Origin: Circinella minor
Taxonomy: Eukaryota; Mucoromycota; Mucoromycetes; Mucorales; Lichtheimiaceae
Direction: 5' to 3'
Assembly: GCA_016758965.1 (NCBI GenBank)
Contig: JAEPRB010000219.1
Location: 4,265-66,004, forward strand
Length of the DNA stretch: 61,740 bases
Shown piece by piece: positions 23,143 through 35,341 of the stretch. The position numbers were made by a program, and so were the translations under genes. Each line of letters opens with the position of its first letter. Position 1 is the first letter of the stretch. The notes beneath the pieces were generated by a model that searched no databases, was not told the origin of the DNA, and worked only from the letters and a program-made list of their open reading frames with translations.

Positions 23143-25617
23143 CTAACGACTTGTTGTAGCTGCTGCAGTACCTGATGTGATAACAATACTACTTTCATCA
23201 CTACTTGTACTAACACGATAATTATTAAATCTTTCAATAGCTCTTGAAGTAGTAGGCAATGATGATGATGATCCAGAAGATTGTCCATTACTACTGCTAT
23301 TACGATTACTATTCCGTGTTCGTAAAACTCGTTGATTTATATGATCATCCCATGAATGAAGTTCTTGTGTAGAAAGGCGATAAGGTTGATGAACACTTGT
23401 ATTACTGAACCGAAACATCGCACTGCGAGGGGATGCGGATGATCCCAAACTTTCGGCAGCACAGCTCGTGGGGCGACTACTACTCACAGATCGTCGTTTT
23501 TGTTCATTTGTTACTGCTAATTGAACAGTTGGATTCCACTGTTGTTCCCGATAATCCATTGAATCATTAAATCCAACCCATTGAACAGAAGAAACCGATC
23601 GTGCATCCATCGACATACGAGATATAGGTTCATCTGTAATAGATGACGTGGTTGTTGTTGTTGAACTGTTATTTGTATTGGCATTACCAGGAATATGTAA
23701 AAGTCGAGATGCACGAAAACCAAACATGCTGGATCGACGTCGATCTGCAAGACCAGCAACAGTATAACGTTTCAGAATTGAAGGAGAAGGAGTTGTATCA
23801 TCTTTTGTTGAAGTAGGTGTTTCTCCTCCAATACCACTACCACCAAGCGTCGTAGTACGTAATGCAGAAGGAATATTAAGTGTGAGTCGTTTAAAACTTT
23901 GTGAACTGTCACGATGTTGTTGTCGTCGTCGTTGTGCTGCTGTCATGGCAATAGGTTCTGGATATTGAATCATATCACGATCTTGGGGATGATTTTGTTG
24001 AATAAACGAATTGGTACGGGTATCAAAACGGGATTGAGGCATGGAAACAGATGAATAAGATGCTCTTTGACTTGATTGTTGATTTTCATGGTGAGCAGGT
24101 AATTGGAAATCAGATCCAAATGAAAGTGTACTGAGTCTGCTTGGATCTACTGCTGCTGAAAAATGACTCATCTCGGGCAAACTTGCTGTTTTACCACCCA
24201 TACGAATACTTGCTGGACGTGAAGGAGGTGGTGTAGATAAACTGAATCGTGAAGCACGATTATGAAAATAACGCATACGTCGACGTTGTTGCTTACGTTT
24301 CCATATAAATATACCAATAATAATGCCAACTAATGCAAGAACACCAATAATAATACCAGCAACTGCTCCGCTTGTCAATCCTCCTTTCCCTTTTTCTGAT
24401 GATTGTTGTTGTTGTCCATCATTAGTACTTGATCCTGTTTCTGTTTCTGTTTCGGTAGCTTGTTGCTTTGTTGTTGTCACTGGTTGACTTTTTTGTTCCT
24501 TACTACTTGTTTCCGTTATTGTTGTGGGTTGGGGTTTACTAGATGCTAATCCGGGTAATGGTTGATCTTTTGAATTATCTTCCCTGGGGGGAGCTCTTTT
24601 ATGTAATGATGATTGTTTTGTTGTTCTTGTTGTAGTTGAAATATCCAAATAATCTATCGGAGCGGGAGTATCATTCTCATCAAGTCGACCTCCATAGAGT
24701 AATAAAGTAGTGTCATTTAAAGGAACAAGACTGTGCCCCGCACGTGGTGCTAGATTTGACTTGATTTGAGACCAAACCAAGTTGGGTGTTTGGGTCAGAT
24801 CAAGTTTCCATAAATCGCCAAGATTTTTTTTATTATCATTCGAAAGTCCACCATGAACAATAACAATGCTATCATGTTCTTGTATTTGTGTTAAACCAGC
24901 TTCTGTACGTCCCAATGGTAGCTCAGGATGGCCATAATTATTACATGAGTGTTCGACTAATGAGTTGGTATCAAAACATAACGTACATCCACCGCCCTCG
25001 TTGTTGTTTTTGGTAACGCCCAAACAAGCTATTAGCCAATTCCGATAAAGAACCGTGCTATGCCCCGCAAAACCCCGATGATGATGCCCAAGTTGGTACA
25101 GTTGAACCCATTTCATTGAATCGAGTGAAAGTTTCCAAATATCTTTTAATAATCGACCTTGAAAATCTCTACCTCCTACAACATAAATATCATTCTTGTC
25201 ATTTTTTATACTAGATGCATGATGATATCGGGGTATGGGTAATGTTGACAAAGTTCTGTCGTCATTTTCGTGTTTGTTTTGTTTTGTTGTTTTTGTTGGT
25301 GTTCCAAATAATGTCATGGGCTCATTGTTCAATGGATTCCAATGTGCTGTATGTCCCTGAAGTGTTAATATTGACTGTTGACTCGATGATTGATAATGAG
25401 AAATAATTAGATCATGATTTACATCGATCTTTTGTCGAGTTATTGTCGTCGTCGTTGTTGTTTGTTTTTGTTCTGTGTCAATATTAATAGACATTCCGCC
25501 AATGATGTAAATAGTACCATTGGGTGCAAGTACTGCAGCATGCTGCACTCGCTCTGCTGCTGCACATGATGCAGAAAGAATCAGTGCTAATAATATTGCA
25601 AAAGAGCAAAGTATCAT
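23143..25617 (-). CDS. Kelch-repeat single-pass membrane protein
   Basis: Intronless, 824 residues. A hydrophobic signal peptide (residues 1-20, ending SASCAAAE) leads into Kelch-type beta-propeller motifs with the usual Gly-Gly pairs: GTIYIIGGMS, NDIYVVGGRDF, VIVHGGLSN and LLLYGGRLDE. A Ser/Thr/Gln-rich linker precedes one membrane helix at about 415-438 (GAVAGIIIGVLALVGIIIGI), followed by a basic stop-transfer patch WKRKQQRRRMR. The remaining roughly 380 residues are a Ser/Arg-rich cytoplasmic tail with no recognised domain. Predicted topology is propeller outside, tail inside. Function is unknown; a surface sensor or adhesion role would be inference only. Confidence 0.85.
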   Translation of the reverse strand: MILCSFAILLALILSASCAAAERVQHAAVLAPNGTIYIIGGMSINIDTEQKQTTTTTTITRQKIDVNHDLIISHYQSSSQQSILTLQGHTAHWNPLNNEPMTLFGTPTKTTKQNKHENDDRTLSTLPIPRYHHASSIKNDKNDIYVVGGRDFQGRLLKDIWKLSLDSMKWVQLYQLGHHHRGFAGHSTVLYRNWLIACLGVTKNNNEGGGCTLCFDTNSLVEHSCNNYGHPELPLGRTEAGLTQIQEHDSIVIVHGGLSNDNKKNLGDLWKLDLTQTPNLVWSQIKSNLAPRAGHSLVPLNDTTLLLYGGRLDENDTPAPIDYLDISTTTRTTKQSSLHKRAPPREDNSKDQPLPGLASSKPQPTTITETSSKEQKSQPVTTTKQQATETETETGSSTNDGQQQQSSEKGKGGLTSGAVAGIIIGVLALVGIIIGIFIWKRKQQRRRMRYFHNRASRFSLSTPPPSRPASIRMGGKTASLPEMSHFSAAVDPSRLSTLSFGSDFQLPAHHENQQSSQRASYSSVSMPQSRFDTRTNSFIQQNHPQDRDMIQYPEPIAMTAAQRRRQQHRDSSQSFKRLTLNIPSALRTTTLGGSGIGGETPTSTKDDTTPSPSILKRYTVAGLADRRRSSMFGFRASRLLHIPGNANTNNSSTTTTTSSITDEPISRMSMDARSVSSVQWVGFNDSMDYREQQWNPTVQLAVTNEQKRRSVSSSRPTSCAAESLGSSASPRSAMFRFSNTSVHQPYRLSTQELHSWDDHINQRVLRTRNSNRNSSSNGQSSGSSSSLPTTSRAIERFNNYRVSTSSDESSIVITSGTAAATTSR

Positions 25618-26703
25618 ATAAAAAGAAAAAGAGTTAAAAACTTATTATAATAATGACATGAAACGAGTGGAAAGGGGGTGAGTTATAAACTTTTTTTGCT
25701 GTTGAGTAAAAAAGGGAGAATACGTGCGTGTATATATGTATATATATATTATGTACACCTACAAACACTACTACTTTTCTCTTTTTAAGGTTCAAACAAT
25801 AAAGAAAGAAAGAAAGCAAAAAAAAAAAAGAGAGGAAGAGAGAATGAAGAAAAGAAAAAAAAAAGAAATGAAGAGAACCGGAGTAAGTATTTTTTTTATT
25901 TTGATTTCTGCAGTCGCTAGCGGACACTAAGGTTACGTTCTTACGATAAATTTAAATTAGCTGTGTAACATTTTTACCTTGTGGTCATGTTGCCTTAAAG
26001 ATCATCGTGCACCAACCATGGCGACACAAGAAAAATATATAAAAGAATTATATAATGATAAACTTTTTTAAAACTGACATCATTGTCTATTTATTGTTCT
26101 ACTAGCGAGAAAAAAAAATATTTAATAAAAGAAGGGAAAAAAGTTCAAGCGTGCGTAAACAAAAAAAAAAAAAACAAAAAAAAAAGAGAAAGAGAAAGAG
26201 GAGAAAAAAAGCCAAGACAAAGAACTTCTAGGGGTAGATGAAAAACTCTCTATTTAACCCCCCTTTTAATATTAGGGAATGGGCACGATATAATAGTGAA
26301 ATGAAGGGATTTATCAATTTATAACATTATATACAACAACATTAATAAAAGATGATGACTTTTTATATGATGGGAGGAGACACAAACATTAGACGGAGGA
26401 GGAAAAGCTACTTTATTATTATTATTATTATTATACACATATGAAATCATCGGTGATTACCTATAAATGACAATATTAGCAGCATATGACATAAGTTATA
26501 AAAGAACCTCGATATTAATGCCCGAAGCAATATGCCTCGATTTTTATGTATTAATTTAAGACGTTCTCGAAAAAAAATTGCTCAAGGGCATTATAACACA
26601 TAAAAGACGCATTCCTGTTTTTTTTAATACTTTTCTTTCTATCTCTTACTTTTACTTTCTTCGTTTGATTCTCTTTTATTTCTCTTTTCTATATTATTTG
26701 GTT
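25618..26703. other. Divergent promoter region, Kelch and DASS genes
   Basis: The two genes are divergently transcribed from this 1.1-kb stretch. It holds purine-rich tracts (GAAAGAAAGAAAG, A-runs near 26160-26205) and an ATT microsatellite near 26415. No gene is seen. Confidence 0.5.
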
Positions 26704-29392
26704 ATGTCTTCTTATCACCAAGCAATTGAAATCGCATCAAGTTCTAGTAGTACTGTTACTACTGCAGCTGATGATCCCGACGAGTATACTTCATTACTTG
26801 GTGTGTCTCCTACAACTTGTTCAAAATCATCGCCCTACTTGGAAATGTCAACAACAACAAACAAAACCAATCATAACAGTGGTTGTAAGATATCCTATTA
26901 CCAATAACATTCTATACATGTATTCAAAAAGAGAAAAAATGATCGTGTAATAGTAAATATAACTTACCAAACAATAAATTTATATTAGCACGCTGGAAAA
27001 AATTTCTCAACAATCAATTTGTTAGCCTTTTACCCTCAATCATTTTGGGTCTAATCATTTGGTTTGGGATCACTCCGAGTTCAGAGCTTAGTATCACTGC
27101 TATCCATTTATTAGCTGTTTTTTCGAGGTATATTCTTGTTTATTTTTTCAATAGCCCCAACAGAAAATCACATGCCCAACGAAAACAAGAAAAACTAATA
27201 ATTGACAATAATAAATAAACAATAACATTGATATTAGTTGTATATTTGCATTGATTACAACCAAAGCAGAAATCTCCATGTTGGTATTAACGGGTCTAGC
27301 CATTTTAGCCTTAACACAGTCCTTTGAATGTGTGGATCATGCGACTGGAAAATCAATTGAATGTCGACTTTGTGGTGAGAATGATCCTTTAACAGGAGAT
27401 ATATTTGAATGCAAAGGAAGCAAGGAGGCATTTCAACATTCATTAGAAGGATTTTCTAGTTCTGTTGTTTGGTTAATTTTTGCTGCTTTTCATTTGGGAA
27501 AAGCTGTCGAAGTGACTCGGTTAGGTCGCCGACTCTCGTTGTTGATGATTAAAGTTTTTGGCAAAAGAATTCTTGGGCTAGCTTATGCGATTGTTTTATC
27601 AGGTAAAATAATAATAATAATAATGGGCGTATAATCTTATAATTTACCAATAGAAAATAAGATCTTTATTATTTATTAAGATGAGATCATCATAATTTTT
27701 CTTTATAAAACATATAAGGAAAAGAAGCAAAAAAAAGGGAAGGGGGAAGGATTTGGGGGGGGAGAGAAGGAGAGAAATGGAAGCTTTTTAAATTATTATA
27801 AGTATACATTATTTGATGAAAAACACGACGATTTAACCATATTATTATTATTATAACTTTCTTTTTTTTATTTATTAGAATTGCTCCTAGGTCCTTTTGT
27901 TCCATCAAATACGGCCCGTGGCGGCGGTATTGTTCTACCAGTAGTATCTTCAATTGCCACAACATTAGGATCAACTCCTTCAAATAATCCACAAGTAGGT
28001 GCATTTTTAATGTTGGTTGGATCTCATTCAAACTTGATTTCCGCTTCAATGTACCTTACAGGTTATTATTCACCTTTTTTTTAATGTGTGAGAAGGAGAG
28101 AAGGAAGACGTCTGATGACACTTTTTTTTTTGTCTCCTGCCAATTTTTTTTTATGGCCCCTTGCAGTTTTTTTAAGTTATGTTTATTAACGTAATTTATG
28201 TGATATATTATTTAGGCATGGCACCCAACCCAATTGTATTGAACAAAGCGATGACACTGTTTCCAGATATGGATTTTGGTTTTGTAAAATGGTTCATTGG
28301 AGGGATTGTTCCAGGGCTCTTTTGTGCTATTTGTCTTCCATTAATTTTACATTGGGCTTGTGGACTCAAATCAAAATCAGAAGAAGATAAAGTCACCAGT
28401 GACAGTATTATTAAACATGCACAGACGGAATTGAACCAAATGGGTAAAATGTCCACTCGAGAATGGGTAAAGCTTTTATATATTATTAAAAACTATCTTT
28501 TATACATATTTATTTATGCATGACAAAAAAAAATAACTAGATTTTATATGTGATTTATTACTAACATCACATTTATAGCAATTGTGTATTGTTTTGGTCA
28601 TGTGTTTATGTATGTGGATCAGTGCAGGATATACGGATCTTGATGCAACGCTCGTTGCACTCATCGGGGTTGTCGCACTTTTACAGATGGGAACAATTAC
28701 ATGGAAAGACATATCCAGTAATACAAATGCTGTATGTATATATAGTTTGAACACTAATATTATAAAAAAAAAAGTATATGCATATTATAAAAAAAAAACT
28801 TTGATAATAATTATTTTTATTATTATGAATAGTGGAGCACATTGGTTTGGCTTGGTGGATTTGTGACAATTGCACAACAACTTTCGGAAGCTGGTGCCTC
28901 AAAATATCTTGGAAATAAAATTTCGAGTGCTATTGATGATTTAGGGTTACCGCCGGTACCTGCATTAGCTGTCGCTTACTTTTTAACGACATTTATGTTT
29001 TCATCATTGAGTGCGCATACAGTTGCTTTTGTCGGTACCTTTTTGGATGCTGGTAGTGCTTTGGGAGCTAACCCACTGACCTTGACTCTTTTACTTAGTT
29101 ATTTTGGCGCACTAGGTGGATGCATGGTAATAATTATAATGCTTTTTTTTCTTAAAATAAAAACTTTGAAATTAATGAAAAGGAAAAACATAGTTAATAA
29201 TTTAATATTATCATTATTATTATTTTTTTAATGTAGACCAATTTTTCAACTGGTATGGCAGCAATGTATTATGCACCTGGTTATGTTCCTCGAACAAAAT
29301 GGTTTACCATTGGATTCCAACTTGCATTATTTTATATCATTGTTTATCTTACTCTTGGTATGAGTTGGTGGAAACTTTTAGGCTGGCACTAA
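26704..29392 (+). CDS. DASS/SLC13-type dicarboxylate transporter
   Basis: Multi-pass carrier of the divalent anion:Na+ symporter superfamily, nearest by motif to plastid 2-oxoglutarate/malate translocators and bacterial CitT-like carriers. Eight exons (26704-26884, 26989-27127, 27238-27602, 27879-28061, 28216-28466, 28579-28731, 28833-29126, 29237-29392) give 573 residues. A hydrophilic N-tail of about 65 residues is followed by many hydrophobic helices. Family signatures: PFVPSNTARGGGIVLPVV with the SNT substrate motif, GSHSNLISASMYLTGMAPNP, and the matching second-half motif LLLSYFGALGGCMTNFSTG. The end GYVPRTKWFTIGF ... WWKLLGWH is typical of this subfamily. The substrate is probably a C4/C5 dicarboxylate. 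The membrane is not evident; no cleavable signal or presequence is seen. Confidence 0.9.
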
Positions 29393-30004
29393 AGAAGTTT
29401 TTTTATTTTCATTATTACGTAATATTTATATTATTATTTTCATTCAATTCACTCGTCCACTACAAGCTTAGTAGTAGAAGCAGAATTAATAGCAGTTTAA
29501 TTCATTACACGTATATACATATACTTTGCTCTTAATTTTTACATTTTTAAATCTTACATAAAGTACTCAATAATTTTACGTACCTTTTTTTTTATATAAT
29601 AAAGCATATATCTCTAGTTATAATATCATTAATTATATAATTGGATATTGAGCTATTATATCCCTTTCTAAAACTTAATAATAATTAATGTACAAAGGCA
29701 CCGTTAATAATGATAATACATGATCTTGTGATAGTATATCCAGTAATAATAGAAGTTGCATAATGAATATCATCAACTTACGTAGTACTTCATTACCATC
29801 ATCATATTGTTACAATTTATTATATGTACATATCAAATTTGACTTGCACAGACGAAATAAAAGCCATTAATTTTAATAATTAAAAGAAACATTGTTTTTG
29901 TTATAAACAAAATGTATGTAATAATAAATATTCCTCTTTCTATTACTATTAAAAAAGGTCGGTGTTGTCTTTGAATCATTTTTATGGTACAGAAAAGTGC
30001 CCTG

Positions 30005-30048
<44 letters not shown>

Positions 30049-30699
30049 AAGAAAAGGTGTCCAATCATAACTATCTTCTGCTTATAAATAGTAGCACCAT
30101 ATAATTGACTAACTGACAATATCAATAGTTATACATTTTTATAAAAAAAAAACTAAAAGTTGCTTTCATAATAAATGGTTGTTATATGACTTTTTACTAT
30201 AAAAGGGTTATAACGTCAGTTACAATGTGTGAAACATAAATTTTCAAATGATGGTGATACATTTGTTTCATATATGGATAAAACTGGGAGAAGGGATTGG
30301 AGATAGCCAATTGTGAATGTGAAGATAGAAGCGTGTTTACTACGTTGCTAGGCAAAGTATGCATAGCATACCACATATCATAGCAACAACAACAACAACA
30401 ACAACAACAACAACTGCAAAATACAAATAACTTTTCAAGTAGTAACTAAATACAAAACAGTAACATGGCAACCATCGTTAGTACATTCTTTCTGAATAAT
30501 GATAGTTATTGATGGTAATAAGAAAAGAAACTACGATACTATAGCACTAGCACTATTATTGCGTATTATAGTCAAACACACTATCTACCCCCCTTTTTTT
30601 TACTGGATGATATGTTGACTCTTTTTTTTCAATCTTTTTTTTTCACTCTCCCCAACCCACTATAACCTCCTCTTCCTATTTACTTTTATTTAATATATT
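29393..30699. other. Intergenic with a 38-bp poly(A) tract
   Basis: The 3' flank of the transporter gene and promoter of the PFK-2-like gene. Contains an A-run of about 38 bp at 30009-30046 and a (CAA)n run near 30383-30412. No gene is seen. Confidence 0.55.
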
Positions 30700-32849
<2,150 letters not shown>

Positions 32850-35053
32850 AAAGGAGAGAAAGAATAATAAATGAAAAAGATGCCTTTTTTTATCAAATAC
32901 TACTCTGGTAGTTAGCAATGTTCATACAACCATTGTTGGTAGTAAAATCAAATCAATGCGCCAGCCTGTTTTGAACTCAAAAAAAAATGCTCCCAGAGTT
33001 TTGTGTGGGTCTCACAGATTCAATAATTGTTTAGTCAACACAAAGCAGCCTTGCATCTTTTCCCTGAGCTGTCTTACACGACCATCAATAGTAAAGACTA
33101 ATAATAGGATTAAAGCAGACGTAATAATAATAATGAGAATAGATAGATTGTTATCAAGAATTTTGTTTTTGTATGAAATATGCATTATAGTCAGCAGTCT
33201 TTTATGTTATCATAGTTGCCATACTCCGGAGGCTATCTTATTATTTGGGTTAGCTTTGTCTCATGTATATATAATTCTTTATGACCGTTATAATAGAACA
33301 ACTTAAGCTTCATAATGTGTCTGCTCATTTTTTTAGAAAGAGCATCGACACAAGAAACATCAAACTAAACCATATTTGCTAAACATCATAATAACGTCAC
33401 TTTATACTCAATTGTGAGTGGTCATCTTTATATCATGCTTTGACAGTATAGCTAGAATCAGGTAATATTATTTTATTATATACCAAGTAGAAATATGATA
33501 AGAATTAATGTATCTAGACTCATTAGCAAATAGTAATATATGTCATGAAAGAAAGATCGCCATCTATAATTATAAATTTACTTTAATTTTCGATTAAAAA
33601 CAGAAAAAAACATAAATAGCAGAACAGTATCATATTATCCGTAATACGAACAGTACTATTTATAAAATCCCGTCGGTTTACAATATATTTGGTTATTGAT
33701 TTCAATGTTACTAGGTTAATCTCTATGGTCTTTTGACGGTTTAAATTTTACTACGTAAATATATTAGAAAAGATAGCATTGTGGTCCGCAATACATATAA
33801 AAGTTTATATTTCGGAGGAAACAAGAGTTTAAAATACGTACACTAAGAGATAGATATTTGTTTCAAAATAAATTTCTACAAAAAGTACGTAGGATTCTTA
33901 TTCCCGTTGTTATACCAACGTCCTTGAATATTATATGACATGGAAGAAATGAAAATGGGAGTCTTTAAATCTCATCATATTCTTATTATATTATTATAAA
34001 TTAGTAAAAGAAAGAAAAAGTAAGCATGTATGATTACTAAATAATATTATTTATAAATTTGACGTGTATATAACTTTATCAAAGTGAAATAAAAAAAACA
34101 TGCTTCACCTTCTTTTTCAGTTGTTTGACCAAGTAGAAAAAAATAAAGAGTCTAGACTATAATATTTATGCTTTTTATATGGCGTAAAGCATTGTTTTCA
34201 ATCTTTTATTACCATTTATTTAAGTATGGGGAGAAAACCATATGTTTTCGTTTCTATTTATTTTTACAAAACAAACACAAGAATGTACAACATTTTAAAG
34301 TTTTTGTGTAGCATCAAGAAATACATTATTATGATTTGGGCGTACTTATGCGCGCTATTCATACAAAATAAACTAATGATAAATAAATAAAAATCAAGAA
34401 CAATTAGAATTAGAATTGATCATCAAATTAAAGTTGTTTATTCGTCTCCAAACTGTTACAGTAATGATAGTGGGAAATATTATTTGTTTCCTTTAACTTA
34501 CGTACGTACTAGTATTTTTTGAAGAAGAAAAATCACACATTGATATATATATATAATGCATTATTCACAACATAAATTAGTGTCTATCATTAAAAACTGT
34601 GTAATAATATTATAATGACATATCATTCATGAATATTAGATTGTTACAAATAATAATAAGCAAAATATATATATATTAGATAAGATACTAATAATAGTTC
34701 AAGAAAAAAATGTTTGTGTTTATTTTCATTATAATTTTTAAAGAAATAATGTCTGGTATTATCAATTTATAAGATAATTTTAGTAGCAGCTTTTGTGTTT
34801 GTGAGATTGTAAAAGGGAGAAAAATGTAGAATATACGTAGATTGTGAAAAAATATATATGCAATTTGTCGTTTGTTGTTATGTGTATATGTTTATAAATA
34901 AGAAGTAATAGGGGGAATGTGATACTGTTATAAAAAGAAAGAAAAAAAGTTTACAATGGTCGAGAAAAAGAATTGAAATTATAATAAATGGGGTGTAGTT
35001 CTTATGATAAAAATTAAAATGTAATATGTATCGTCAATGATGAAACTATAAAT
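32850..35053. other. Gene-poor stretch
   Basis: Begins with the 3' flank of the PFK-2-like gene. An open frame of about 116 codons (32956-33306) has no recognisable family and weak composition, so it is not called. The rest is AT-rich without long open frames. Confidence 0.5.
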
Positions 35054-35341
35054 TTATCTTAAAAAAGGGCAAGCAGGTCGTCGATGACCATACTTTCCGC
35101 ACCAAGAGCTATAAATAATAACAATAGTAGTAGCAAGCATTTAGTATGTTATAAATTTTATCAAATGATAATAGTATAATCTGTAAGAAAAATAGTAATG
35201 TCATGTGACCACACATGGTAATAAGTAGAATAATTATTCAACTTACCATTGACCGCCCCGCAAATCAATATCACGAATCGAATTTACTGGAATACCAGCT
35301 GTTGATATAATAGGAGAGAATGAAGAGGAAGAGCAACCCAT
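35054..35341 (-). CDS. Lipidation-motif CCHC zinc-knuckle microprotein
   Basis: Two-exon gene not evident as a single open frame. Exon 1 is 35341-35247 and exon 2 is 35108-35054: 150 nt, 49 residues plus TAA. The intron has a consensus GTAAGT donor, TACTAA branch-like sequence about 32 nt before the acceptor, and a TTTATAG acceptor. The N-terminus MGCSSSS fits N-myristoylation (Gly2, Ser6) with a palmitoylatable Cys3. The C-terminus CSWCGKYGHRRPAC is a CX2CX4HX4C zinc knuckle (Cys32, Cys35, His40, Cys45), whose first Cys codon is created by the splice. Such knuckles usually bind single-stranded nucleic acid; the lipid motif predicts a membrane. I do not recognise the family, so function is unknown. 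It is alone in a 6.8-kb gene-poor region. Confidence 0.68.

Noticed and set aside
29873..30064. Poly-Phe open frame
   Set aside because: Made by translating a 38-bp homopolymer A/T tract; not a gene.
32956..33306. 116-codon plus-strand frame downstream of the PFK-2-like gene
   Set aside because: No recognisable family, mixed hydrophobic composition, and it sits in a probable 3' flank.
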